Positions 8,080 through 15,155 of a stretch of 64,000 nucleotides of DNA are shown piece after piece; the first letter of the stretch is position 1, and each line of letters opens with the position of its first letter. Location of the stretch: NCBI RefSeq assembly GCF_004920835.1, contig NZ_QFHO01000016.1, positions 1 through 64,000 of the forward strand, written 5' to 3'. This stretch comes from Stenotrophomonas maltophilia (GTDB lineage Bacteria > Pseudomonadota > Gammaproteobacteria > Xanthomonadales > Xanthomonadaceae). The position numbers and the translations under genes are program-made. The notes beneath the pieces were generated by a model. It saw nothing but the letters and a program-made list of their open reading frames with translations. It ran no database searches and had not been told where the DNA came from.

Positions 8080-8516
8080 TCCTTGGCGGGGATCCCCAGC
8101 ACCGGCAGGCCGACCTGAGGCCAGCGCAGCATCTGGTAGCGCTTCCAGAAAGTGTCACCGATGCGTGCGGCCACATCGTTGGCCAGTTCCTGCATCGGCG
8201 GGTTGTTGCATTCGGCAGTGGTGATCCGGAACAGCACCAGCCAGCGGTCGAACAGATCCTTGTCCAGTTCAATGGCCATGTGCTTGGACATCGGCGAGCC
8301 TTTGAAGCGGCGCGTGCCGCGAAGCATCGCCGACCAGAAGTCGACCAGCTGCGCAAGATGCTCCGGCCAATCGTGGACGTGCGCGCCGAACACCGGCCCC
8401 AGCCGTTCTTCCTCGCGCACGCGGGCATAGAAGTCGTGGACCAGGCGGGTCACTTCCTGCTCGGTACACAGCTCCGGCGAGGCGACGGGAAGGACTGGCG
8501 GAGGTATTGCGGTCAT
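8076..8516 (-). CDS. Group III truncated hemoglobin
   Basis: Protein of 146 aa from ATG 8516 (MTAIPPPVLP). Helical globin core with RLVHDFYARVREEERLGPVF, then HDWPEHLAQLVDFWSAMLRG, and the KGSPMSKHMAIELDKDLFDRWL block typical of group III (Cgb/Ctb-like) truncated globins. The His before the FDRWL helix is the likely proximal haem ligand. Such proteins bind oxygen and nitric oxide and are linked to micro-oxic respiration or NO stress. A perfect Anr/FNR box lies 52-65 bases upstream, and hemN follows downstream, so haem supply and use are co-regulated. Confidence 0.88.
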   Translation of the reverse strand: MTAIPPPVLPVASPELCTEQEVTRLVHDFYARVREEERLGPVFGAHVHDWPEHLAQLVDFWSAMLRGTRRFKGSPMSKHMAIELDKDLFDRWLVLFRITTAECNNPPMQELANDVAARIGDTFWKRYQMLRWPQVGLPVLGIPAKD

Positions 8517-8567
8517 CGGGGCACCCAAAGCTTGCCGGCAGTGTGCCGCAGCCGGCCATCACCACCG

Positions 8568-8581
8568 TTGATCCAGATCAA
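8568..8581. promoter_or_regulatory. Perfect Anr/FNR box in divergent intergenic region
   Basis: TTGATCCAGATCAA is an exact TTGAT-N4-ATCAA palindrome. The centre is 58 bases before the globin ATG and about 119 before the divergent small membrane gene, so it can serve the globin as a class II site and could also influence the rightward operon. Confidence 0.85.
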
Positions 8582-8693
8582 TGTCGGCGCAGTCCGCTGC
8601 ACCTAGGCTGGCACGCTTGCAGGAAGCATGCCCTGCGGATGCTGCGCCAGCCGGCGGAGTATACGCGCCGCCCACTTTTCGAACCGGGACAGC

Positions 8694-8981
8694 ATGAACA
8701 GACCTTCTCCCAGCCGCCGCCAGCGGCTGATCCAGCATTGGGGCGCCATCCTCTGGCCCAGCTTCATTGCCGCCGGCGTGGCCAGCGTGGTGTTCTTCGC
8801 CTTCGTCGATCCATTGCGCCTGCAGGCGATCAGCTTTCCGGACACGGCGATCAGCCGCGAGCTGGGCTATAGCGCTGGCTTCTTCATGTTCTGGGCAGTG
8901 ACAGCACTGTCCAGTGCAGTCACCTGGTACCTGCAACGACCGATGCCGAGCGACGACGACGACGAGCTGCCGCTGGGATGA
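8694..8981 (+). CDS. Small two-TM membrane protein in Fe-S respiratory operon
   Basis: Protein of 95 aa starting MNRPSPSRRQRL. Two hydrophobic segments (about residues 19-38 and 59-80) and a very acidic tail (PSDDDDELPLG). I do not recognise an established family. The stop overlaps the ATG of the CcoG-like gene (ATGA), so the two are translationally coupled. With the Anr box upstream, it is plausibly an accessory factor in assembly or function of a low-oxygen respiratory complex; this is inference from context. Confidence 0.75.
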   Translation: MNRPSPSRRQRLIQHWGAILWPSFIAAGVASVVFFAFVDPLRLQAISFPDTAISRELGYSAGFFMFWAVTALSSAVTWYLQRPMPSDDDDELPLG

Positions 8982-10027
8982 GCACGACCTGCACCACAAC
9001 CCCCAGACCGTGGCACTGGCGCGGCCCGCTCAGCGCCGCCCTGCTGGTGCTGTTCTATGCGCTGCCGTGGCTGCGCTGGGACGGCCGCCAAGCCCTGCTG
9101 CTGGACATCAACACTCGACGCTTCGACCTGTTCGGCTGGACGCTGTGGCCTGGCGACGCCGGCGTATTGATCGGACTATTGTCGGCGCTGGCGGTGGGCT
9201 TTGCGCTGCTCACCCATCTCGCCGGGCGCATCTGGTGCGGCCACGCCTGTCCGCAGACGCTGTGGCGCCGTGCCTTCGACTGGATCGCACGCGCCGTGGC
9301 CCGCGTGCTGCCAGCATCAATGGCGCGCCCCGCCACGCAGGTGGCCTGGGGACTGTTGTCGCTATGGACCGGGATCACCTTCGTCGGCCTGTTCAGCCCC
9401 GTGGCCGAACTGGTGGCCGCTGCGCCCCACGCCGACTGGAGCCGTTGGGAAACCTTTTGGGTGCTGTTCTATGCGGCCGCTACCTGGGGCAATGCCGGCT
9501 TCCTGCGCGAGCAGGTCTGCCGCTCGCTGTGCCCGTTCGCACGCATGCAGCCGCTGCTGACCGATCCACACACGCCGCGCATGCTGTACGACGCGCGTCG
9601 GGGTGAACCACGCGGGCCGCGTCCATCCGGCCTGGGCGGCGTTCTCGGCCGCGGTCGTGGCCTGCTCGATCCAACAACTGCGCAGGACTACGTGTTCCGT
9701 GCTGCGCATCCGTTGCTGGCCGGGCCCATGCCCGTCTTCAGTGCCGACCGCCTGGGCGACTGCACCAACTGCGCTGCCTGTGTCAGCGCCTGTCCGATGC
9801 AACTGGACATACGCCACGGGCCGCAGGCCGATTGCCTGGCCTGCGGCGCCTGCCTGGAAGCCTGCGCACAGCAACAGCACCAGGCCGGCTTCGGTCCGGG
9901 ACTGGTGCGTTACTGCAGTCCACAGGCGATGGTCGGGCAACCGCGGCGCTGGTGGCGACCGCGGACCCTGGGCCTGATTTCAATGCTGCTGGCGCTGCTT
10001 GCCTGCGGCGCCTGGCGCCTGCTCTGA
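8978..10027 (+). CDS. CcoG/NapH-like 4Fe-4S membrane protein
   Basis: Protein of 349 aa with four to five membrane segments and cysteine motifs: CGHACPQTLW near residue 87, CRSLCPFARM near residue 183, then two ferredoxin clusters CTNCAACVSACP and CLACGACLEAC. This is the layout of CcoG/RdxA, which delivers copper or electrons during cbb3 oxidase assembly, but the usual C-terminal Ig-like domain is missing and a final TM ends the chain. It may therefore be a CcoG paralogue or a NapH-type electron carrier. No cbb3 oxidase genes are in the window. Translationally coupled to the small gene before it. Confidence 0.85.
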   Translation: MSTTCTTTPRPWHWRGPLSAALLVLFYALPWLRWDGRQALLLDINTRRFDLFGWTLWPGDAGVLIGLLSALAVGFALLTHLAGRIWCGHACPQTLWRRAFDWIARAVARVLPASMARPATQVAWGLLSLWTGITFVGLFSPVAELVAAAPHADWSRWETFWVLFYAAATWGNAGFLREQVCRSLCPFARMQPLLTDPHTPRMLYDARRGEPRGPRPSGLGGVLGRGRGLLDPTTAQDYVFRAAHPLLAGPMPVFSADRLGDCTNCAACVSACPMQLDIRHGPQADCLACGACLEACAQQQHQAGFGPGLVRYCSPQAMVGQPRRWWRPRTLGLISMLLALLACGAWRLL

Positions 10028-10028
10028 A

Positions 10029-10265
10029 TCAACGCGGCCCGCTGGCGTTAGGCGGGACCAGCTGTGCACGTCGGACGATGCCCAGCTGCTCGATGATCAG
10101 CGCCATTTCATTGGTGACTTCGGTACGCTCGGTCCCCTGCGGGACCAGGCGGTCCAGCACCTGCTGGTAGGTATCCCAGAACGCCGGACCGCATCCGTGT
10201 TTGTGATAGCTGGCTTCCAGTTCGCGGCGTACCCGTTCAGCCAAGCCATGCATGCCGTATTCCAT
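10029..10265 (-). CDS. Small conserved hypothetical protein
   Basis: Protein of 78 aa starting MEYGMHGLAERV. The start is fixed by a GGAGG site just upstream (GGAGGTCGTATG); a longer form from 10292 has no such site. It is a mostly helical, charged, soluble protein with one Cys (HKHGCGPAFWDTY) and no membrane segment. I do not recognise the family. It converges on the CcoG-like gene with one base between the stops. Leftward transcription from the Cro-like gene at 10.8 kb could also reach it. Confidence 0.65.
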   Translation of the reverse strand: MEYGMHGLAERVRRELEASYHKHGCGPAFWDTYQQVLDRLVPQGTERTEVTNEMALIIEQLGIVRRAQLVPPNASGPR

Positions 10266-10393
10266 ACGACCTCCGTTGGACTTGTTCTGCATTGTTGACG
10301 GTCTACCGACTCACTTGCGTGCTACTGAAAGACTCCCGGGCTTCACGCCCAGTTGATGCCAATTAGTCATAGATTTCACGACAGGTCAATTAC

Positions 10394-10442
10394 ATGCAGC
10401 GACATTCGTGATCGAAATTATTAATCGTTCACGAAACTGCAT
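10394..10442. repeat. Long imperfect dyad, possible operator
   Basis: Inner arms TTCGTGATCGA (10405-10415) and TCGTTCACGAA (10425-10435) pair at 10 of 11 positions around AATTATTAA. Outer arms ATGCAG (10394-10399) and CTGCAT (10437-10442) are also complementary. It lies in a gene-free region and is not followed by a T-run, so an operator or other protein-binding site is more likely than a terminator. Confidence 0.6.
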
Positions 10443-10560
10443 ACGGGCCCACGGGGTCGCCGGATGGTCCGAAGCCGACACGCGACCTGTCTTGACCGCC
10501 CCGCCCGCCAGTAGACGTCACTGATCGGCAATCCCGAATTGATCGAATTTGCCTATGTTG

Positions 10561-10588
10561 CTAAGCATACTTAACAAAAAGTGCTTAG
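10561..10588. repeat. Hairpin downstream of Cro-like gene
   Basis: CTAAGCATACTT (10561-10572) pairs with AAGTGCTTAG (10579-10588) with a two-base bulge and loop AACAAA. It lies 31 bases beyond the stop of the leftward Cro-like gene. It could be a weak terminator or a regulator site; half-sites of similar sequence (GTTAAG/GTTAAC) recur in the promoter region. Confidence 0.45.
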
Positions 10589-10618
10589 AGTGCTAGATGC
10601 GACAGAATGCGGCGCAGA

Positions 10619-10828
10619 TCAGATGGATTTACCTTCCGCCGCCTCAGTTACGGGGAACAGATTCGGATAGCGCTTGTGCAGGATGTATTGCCTCAACGCC
10701 GGAATTGGAAAGTCCTTGGGCCATTGCGACACTGCGGATCGGCTTATGCCGAAGAAGCGCGCCAGTTCGGCATCGGTCCGGAAGCCCAACCGGTTACGCA
10801 CCTGTCTCTTGCTCCAGAATTCGGTCAT
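10619..10828 (-). CDS. Cro-like helix-turn-helix protein
   Basis: Protein of 69 aa. Residues 17-42 (RTDAELARFFGISRSAVSQWPK) form a helix-turn-helix with recognition helix SRSAVSQWP, very similar to lambdoid Cro/YdaS-type proteins. It is transcribed away from an XRE-family repressor gene 79 bases away, which is the geometry of a phage lysogeny switch. No phage structural or integrase genes are nearby, so it is a remnant or a domesticated switch. Confidence 0.8.
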   Translation of the reverse strand: MTEFWSKRQVRNRLGFRTDAELARFFGISRSAVSQWPKDFPIPALRQYILHKRYPNLFPVTEAAEGKSI

Positions 10829-10906
10829 GGCCGGTCCTTCTGTTAACCAGCCTTATTCTTGCGGCAAGGATTCTTCGCATTCCACGCGTTAAGCTGGCTT
10901 GCATAG

Positions 10907-11341
10907 ATGAATACTCTCGGCCAACGACTCGCCACCGCCATGAAGAAAGCCGGGCATCCACGCCCGGCCGACCTGGCCCGCGCCGCGCACTCGACGACGG
11001 CAACCATCAGTAACTGGCTCAACGACCATGTCAGCCCCTCGCATGTGAAGGCCGAACAGCTGTTCCGCATCGCCGATGCGGCCAAGCTGGACGCGCGTGA
11101 ACTGCTGTACGGCATCAGCGGGCTCGGCGTCGGTGAGCCCGGCAATGCCTACATCCCCAGCCAGGCCCACCTGGACGTCTGGCAGGACGCCTACGAACTG
11201 GTCAGTCACCTGGTTGCCGAGAACGGGCTGGAGATCGATCACCGCCGTCACGCGGCGCTGGACCTGCTCGCGTTCGAGCTGTTGATGGACGGCTTCAGCC
11301 GCAGCAAGGTCGCCCGCGTGCTGATGACCTCGATGACGTGA
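10907..11341 (+). CDS. XRE-family (CI-like) transcriptional regulator
   Basis: Protein of 144 aa. The N-terminal helix-turn-helix is at residues 4-60 (GQRLATAMKKAG..ADLARAAHSTTATISNWLN), followed by an alpha-helical C-terminal half (WQDAYELVSHLVAENG) with no peptidase Ser/Lys signature, so it would not self-cleave like LexA/CI. It is divergent from the Cro-like gene and presumably binds the 78-base region between them. crcB and its riboswitch follow downstream. Confidence 0.82.
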   Translation: MNTLGQRLATAMKKAGHPRPADLARAAHSTTATISNWLNDHVSPSHVKAEQLFRIADAAKLDARELLYGISGLGVGEPGNAYIPSQAHLDVWQDAYELVSHLVAENGLEIDHRRHAALDLLAFELLMDGFSRSKVARVLMTSMT

Positions 11342-11362
11342 GCGCACCGCCGCTGGTAGCAT

Positions 11363-11424
11363 GGGCGGCGATGGGGATGGGGCTCCCCCGATAACCGCCC
11401 GAGAAGGCTGATGGCTCCTGCCAG
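11363..11424 (+). promoter_or_regulatory. Fluoride riboswitch (crcB motif)
   Basis: The sequence shows the conserved blocks of the fluoride aptamer: GGCGATGG at the 5' side, CCGATAACCGCCC in the middle and GGCTGATGGCTCCTGCC at the 3' side, which together give the pseudoknotted fold. It lies 84 bases before the crcB start, which encodes the fluoride channel, so identity is secure from both sequence and context. It should turn on crcB when fluoride accumulates. The control mode downstream (terminator or RBS masking) is not obvious. Confidence 0.92.
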
Positions 11425-11508
11425 GACGAACCCGGCGTTCGTCGACGGCAGTCGTGCCTGCCCTCGCCGTTCGCCGTCGAACCAGCGAATCCGCACGCGA
11501 GGCACGCC

Positions 11509-11901
11509 ATGCAAGCTCTGAACAATTACTTCCTGGTCTTCATTGGCGGCGGTCTCGGCGCCTGCCTGCGCCATGCCTGCAACCTGATCGGCGCGCGGGT
11601 GGCGGTCGGCAGCCCCTGGCCGTGGTCGACCTTCCTCATCAACATCAGCGGCGCACTGCTGATGGGCGTGGTGGTCGAGGTCTTCGCGATGCGCAATGGC
11701 GCCTCGCCGCAGCTTCGCCTGCTGCTGGCCACCGGCATCCTCGGCGGCTACACCACGTTTTCCACCTACGCGCTGGAAATCGGCCTGCTGCTGCAGCGCG
11801 GCCAGCACGGACTGGCGGCGTTGTATGCCGGCGGCTCGGTGGCACTGGGCCTGGCCGGCCTGTTCGGCGGGATGAAGCTGGCCCGGCTGGTGCTGGGCTG
11901 A
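11509..11901 (+). CDS. crcB: Fluoride ion channel CrcB (Fluc)
   Basis: Protein of 130 aa with four TM helices. Family motifs are intact: GGGLGACLRHACN near the N-terminus, STFLINISGALLMG, and GILGGYTTFSTYALE, which includes the phenylalanine/threonine pore and central sodium-site region. Works as an antiparallel dimer that passes fluoride out through the inner membrane. A fluoride riboswitch precedes it. Its stop lies 3 bases from the stop of the convergent AraC regulator. Confidence 0.95.
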   Translation: MQALNNYFLVFIGGGLGACLRHACNLIGARVAVGSPWPWSTFLINISGALLMGVVVEVFAMRNGASPQLRLLLATGILGGYTTFSTYALEIGLLLQRGQHGLAALYAGGSVALGLAGLFGGMKLARLVLG

Positions 11902-11904
11902 GGC

Positions 11905-12744
11905 TCAGGCCGCAGTGGCACGGGCACGGGCCTGCCCGCGCCACTGCCGTGGCGACTGCCCGGTGTGCGCCTTGAAGGCGCGCGACAACGCCGCTTCGCT
12001 GCCATAGCCCACGTCGTCGGCAATCCGCTTCAGCGGCCTACCCTGGCGTAGTGCCTGCTGCGCCAGGCCCACCCGCCAGCCCTGCAGGTACTGGCCCGGA
12101 GTGGTTCCCATGGCCTCGCGGAAGCTGGCCGCGAACACACTGCGCGACATGCCGGCGACATCGGCCAGATCTTCCAGCGTCCACGCCTGTGCCGGTGATT
12201 CGTGCATGGCCACCAGCGCCAGCCGCAGTCGCGGATGACCGAGCCCGGCAAACAGGCCACCGCGCATCTCGCCACCTTCCATCAGCTGGCGCAGCACCTG
12301 GATCATCACCACCTCGAACAAGCGGTTGACCATGGCCGCACGGCCACAACGCTGCTCGAAGGCCTCTTCGAACAGCAGTTCCAGCGCCGCGTGGCCGCCA
12401 TACAGATCCGCCAGCGGCAGGCAGATGAAATCCGGCAGTGCCGCGCTGATCGGATTGAGCCGGCCCCCTTCGAAATACAGGTTGGCGCAGGCCATGTCGG
12501 CGCCGAGCTGCGGGTCGGTGCTGAAGCGGTGCGGCATCGGTCGCGGATACAACAACAGGCTGGGCACCTCGACCTGCACGGCCTGCTGGCCGTGCCTGAC
12601 CTGCACCGGCCCGCGCCGCACCAGGTGCAGCTGGCCGGCCTCATCTTCACTCTCCAGGGTGTTGATACCGCACAGCGCACCCGCATGGAACACCGAGGCG
12701 GTGACCGAAAAGCGCTCAAGCAGAATGGCGAGACGGTCGACCAT
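11905..12744 (-). CDS. AraC-family regulator with cupin sensor domain
   Basis: Protein of 279 aa from ATG 12744 (MVDRLAILLERF), the usual start in this subfamily. Residues 1-170 are a cupin-type ligand domain (HAGALCGINTLE, PSLLLYPRPMPHRF), followed by two helix-turn-helix motifs (WTLEDLADVAGMSRSVFAASFREAMG and IADDVGYGSEAALSRAFKAHTG). Ligand and targets are unknown. The divergent side carries only the remnant of an ATPase/kinase gene and then the hydrolase. Confidence 0.87.
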   Translation of the reverse strand: MVDRLAILLERFSVTASVFHAGALCGINTLESEDEAGQLHLVRRGPVQVRHGQQAVQVEVPSLLLYPRPMPHRFSTDPQLGADMACANLYFEGGRLNPISAALPDFICLPLADLYGGHAALELLFEEAFEQRCGRAAMVNRLFEVVMIQVLRQLMEGGEMRGGLFAGLGHPRLRLALVAMHESPAQAWTLEDLADVAGMSRSVFAASFREAMGTTPGQYLQGWRVGLAQQALRQGRPLKRIADDVGYGSEAALSRAFKAHTGQSPRQWRGQARARATAA

Positions 12745-12840
12745 AACGAGACTCCGGATCAAGCGGAAATGGTTCAATACGTCAGATCGTATCGGAATCG
12801 CCACTGTGATGGACGATTGAACGCTGTCCGCCCCGGACTC

Positions 12841-13071
12841 TCACCGATCCTGCAAATGGCGGATCGCCACGAAGCCCTCCGCCGCCGCAGGCGCCACGAA
12901 GTGGCGGGTGATCTGCTCGAACGCTTCATCGCTGGCCTGGAACGGGTGCTCACCGCGTGCGTTGCGGGCACGCAGCCGCGCCTTGCAGATGGGGTCGGGA
13001 ACATCAAGAAAATGGAGCTGATGGGCAACGCCGGCCGACGCGAACAGTTCGCGGCCCCGTGCACGGGTGCC
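12841..13071 (-). pseudogene. Remnant of an AAA_33-type P-loop kinase
   Basis: The minus strand encodes about 76 residues that match the C-terminal third of small P-loop ATPases/kinases of the AAA_33 type: AHQLHFLDVPDPICKARLRARN, then GEHPFQASDEAFEQITRHF and PAAAEGFVAIRH. The upstream part that should hold the Walker A motif (GxPGSGKS/T) is missing; the frame continues into sequence that resembles nothing. The start of the rightward hydrolase gene lies just beyond it. I read it as a 3' remnant left after a deletion. Confidence 0.65.
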
Positions 13072-13160
13072 TTGTCCACGGCTGCCAGGCAATCCCCTGC
13101 GGCAGTGCAGCGCGCGCAGGATCTCGCCGGGTTCTATGCTCGGCGCGATTCCCGGATGGA

Positions 13161-14246
13161 ATGACCGTGATGCGTCCCTTGCTTCGATGCACCCTCGCCC
13201 TCGGCCTGCTGCTGTCTTCGACACCATTGCTGGCCGCACTACCCACTGCACCGCGCACCCTGAGCGGAGAGCTGCAGAGGGCACCGTGGCGGCTGGATGT
13301 GCCAGCGAACTGGAATGGCGACCTGGTGATGCTGGCCCACGGCTATGAGCCGGTAGGCATGCCACACACTACGCCGATGACCGCCAATGACAGCACCGCA
13401 CCATTGCTGGCCGCTGGCTACGCCGTCGCACAGAGTGCCTATGCCAGCCAGGGCTGGGCAGTGTCCGATGCGATCAGCGATATGGAACGGCTGCGCCAGC
13501 ACGTACTGGCTGAACTCGGGCACGTGCGCCAGACATGGATGCTGGGATTCTCGATGGGTGGCGCCGTGACGATCGGCAGCCTCGAGCGCTTCCCGCAGCA
13601 TTACGCGGGTGGGGTCTCGTTGTGCGGCGCCAATCTCAGTGGTGAACGGATCGCGGCCGACCTGCTGACCACGCTGGTCGCGTTCGACTATTTCTTCCCA
13701 AAGGCCGAAGGCCTGCCAAGGACCGGCCTTGTATCGCGCGAAACCGCCACCCTGCCGCAGGGCGAGTTGTACCAGGGTATCGCCAACGCGCTGCAGCGCG
13801 CACCGTCACATGCGGCCTTGCTGGCGCGGCGGCTGCAGGTCTCCACTGAAGACCTGGCCGGCACGATCAGCCTGCACGCACTGGTCCTGCATGAGCTGGC
13901 CACCCGCAGCGGCGGAATGCCGACCGGCAATGTCGGCATTGTCTACAGCGGCTTCGGTGATGACGCCGCATTCAATGCCGGCGTGCAGCGCATCGATGCC
14001 GTGCCTTCCGCACAGGCCCATGCGCGCGGAAATCCTGCACTGACCGGTGCGTTGAAGCGACCGCTGGTGATCCAGTTCAACCACAACGACCCGACCATCG
14101 TGCCGCACATGCAGGCGGTGTATCCGCAACTGGCCGCACAGGCTGGTGCCCATCCGCTGCCGCAGGTGCTGCCGGCCGTGGGCGAAGGGCATTGTGGCTT
14201 CTCTGGAGCGCAGGTGGTCGAAGCATTGAAGGCGGTGCAGCGCTGA
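13161..14246 (+). CDS. Secreted alpha/beta hydrolase
   Basis: Protein of 361 aa; ATG 13161 or 13170 could start it (a GGA precedes each). A signal peptide (MRPLLRCTLALGLLLSS..LLAALP) sends it to the periplasm or outside. The nucleophile elbow is GFSMGG (Ser in GxSxG); HNDPTIVPH and GEGHCGFSG are the likely acid and histidine regions. An oxyanion-hole-like LAHGYEP precedes them. Substrate unknown; it resembles prolyl-oligopeptidase or esterase folds. The gene stands alone after the kinase remnant. Confidence 0.8.
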   Translation: MTVMRPLLRCTLALGLLLSSTPLLAALPTAPRTLSGELQRAPWRLDVPANWNGDLVMLAHGYEPVGMPHTTPMTANDSTAPLLAAGYAVAQSAYASQGWAVSDAISDMERLRQHVLAELGHVRQTWMLGFSMGGAVTIGSLERFPQHYAGGVSLCGANLSGERIAADLLTTLVAFDYFFPKAEGLPRTGLVSRETATLPQGELYQGIANALQRAPSHAALLARRLQVSTEDLAGTISLHALVLHELATRSGGMPTGNVGIVYSGFGDDAAFNAGVQRIDAVPSAQAHARGNPALTGALKRPLVIQFNHNDPTIVPHMQAVYPQLAAQAGAHPLPQVLPAVGEGHCGFSGAQVVEALKAVQR

Positions 14247-14336
14247 GGCCGGCGCATGCCGCAGCGCATCAGGACCGTGCCGGTCGGGCTGCTATGGTAG
14301 CCCGGCCCATTGAAGGGCAGACAAAGGACTGACGTG

Positions 14337-14537
14337 ATGATCAAGACGACCTTGAAGACCGTGATGCTCCTTGGCATGGCCGTGACCGGCCTGGCCTTCG
14401 CCGCCGGAACCTGCGAGTTCTGCACGCTGAAGTACGAGCAGTGCCTGCGCACTTCGCACGGACCGTTGGGCAAGACCGCGGAGCAGTGCCTGGCCGAGTA
14501 CAGGATGTGCCGTGAAATGGACTGCCCGTCTCCCTGA
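14337..14537 (+). CDS. Cys-rich exported mini-protein
   Basis: Protein of 66 aa from ATG 14337, with an AAAGGA ribosome-binding site upstream. Residues 1-22 are a signal peptide (MIKTTLKTVMLLGMAV..AFAAG). The mature 43 residues hold six cysteines in the order CxxC, then four single Cys (GTCEFCTLKYEQC, AEQC, YRMC, MDC), enough for three disulfides. I do not recognise a family. A perfect hairpin follows the stop. It could be a small periplasmic or secreted disulfide protein. Confidence 0.75.
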   Translation: MIKTTLKTVMLLGMAVTGLAFAAGTCEFCTLKYEQCLRTSHGPLGKTAEQCLAEYRMCREMDCPSP

Positions 14538-14546
14538 TTGGCGTCC

Positions 14547-14570
14547 AGCCGGCTCCTGCGGGAGCCGGCT
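14547..14570 (+). terminator. Perfect hairpin after Cys-rich gene
   Basis: AGCCGGCTCC / GGAGCCGGCT with loop TGCG, starting 10 bases after the stop. No T-run follows, so it may be a rho-dependent stop, an mRNA stabiliser or a short palindromic repeat. Confidence 0.5.
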
Positions 14571-14608
14571 CAGCCCACAGCGATACCGATCACTTACGTT
14601 GCAGGAAC

Positions 14609-14770
14609 TGGTGGCTTTCCCAATCTCGACTGACCGCGCACCTGTCCGGCATGCACGAAGGCGAGTGGCTGGGCTTCGACACCTCGATGTCGTTCGGCCA
14701 CAAGGGCCTGGGCCTGACCCGCACGGCGCTGCATGATGCGCGCGACCCGATCGGGGCGTCGTCAACCGCC
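14609..14770 (+). pseudogene. Fragment of a TesB-like acyl-CoA thioesterase
   Basis: In one plus-strand frame the translation reads SRLTAHLSGMHEGEWLGFDT, then SMSFGHKGLGLTRTALHDAR and DPIGAS. This matches the C-terminal hot-dog domain of TesB/4HBT_3 thioesterases (GEWLGLDA.., GLG..ALHD..GPIG). The N-terminal half, start codon and end are missing. The upstream hairpin and the downstream hypothetical gene bound it. Clear remnant of a deleted gene. Confidence 0.65.
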
Positions 14771-15112
14771 CAGCGTTCCCATGGTGAAGGTGTAACCGGA
14801 AGTCATCAGGAACTCGCGCATGCGCATCTCCGCGCGCCGCGGTGAGGCCAGGTTTGCCGGGGCGTACAGGGCATAGACCAGGCCCGATCCTTCGATATGC
14901 TCGCGGCGGACCTCGCAGCGGGCGGTTTCCGAGGCAATCACCCATCCGTCTTTCAGCCGATCCGGCCCGATGGATTGCCCGTTCTTCAAACGGAAGGTCA
15001 ACCAGCGCACATCTGCCATGATTTTGCTCATTTCCGATTCGCTCTGTGCCCGAAGCGATCCGAGGTGTCCTTGCTCGCCATTGCAGCTCCCTAAGACGTG
15101 GAACTCGACCAT
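14762..15112 (-). CDS. Hypothetical protein
   Basis: Protein of 116 aa, start ATG 15112 with GGAAAGG just upstream. No signal peptide or TM segment. The chain contains a mixed alpha/beta pattern (DVRWLTFRLKNG, GWVIASETARCEV, GLVYALYAP) and ends GYTFTMGTLGG. I do not recognise it. Its 3' end overlaps the thioesterase fragment on the other strand, so it was probably brought in by, or exposed by, the same rearrangement. Composition is a little lower in GC than the neighbours. Confidence 0.55.
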   Translation of the reverse strand: MVEFHVLGSCNGEQGHLGSLRAQSESEMSKIMADVRWLTFRLKNGQSIGPDRLKDGWVIASETARCEVRREHIEGSGLVYALYAPANLASPRRAEMRMREFLMTSGYTFTMGTLGG

Positions 15113-15155
15113 AACGCCTTTCCATGTCGCAGGTGGCTGAGACTGACCCCGCGGC

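Larger units (their letters stand above)
10266..10618. other. 353-base AT-richer gap with dyads, no gene
   Basis: No reading frame in this stretch looks like a protein. It is AT-richer than its surroundings, notably around 10360-10440. It contains a long dyad (10394-10442) and a hairpin (10561-10588), listed separately. The composition and the Cro/CI-like pair next to it suggest acquired DNA. Confidence 0.6.

Noticed and set aside
8978..10027. Identification as a bona fide CcoG
   Set aside because: The C-terminal Ig-like domain is missing and no cbb3 oxidase genes adjoin, so I call it only CcoG/NapH-like.
10266..11341. Complete prophage
   Set aside because: Only a Cro/CI-like pair is present; no integrase, terminase, capsid or lysis genes were found in the flanks.
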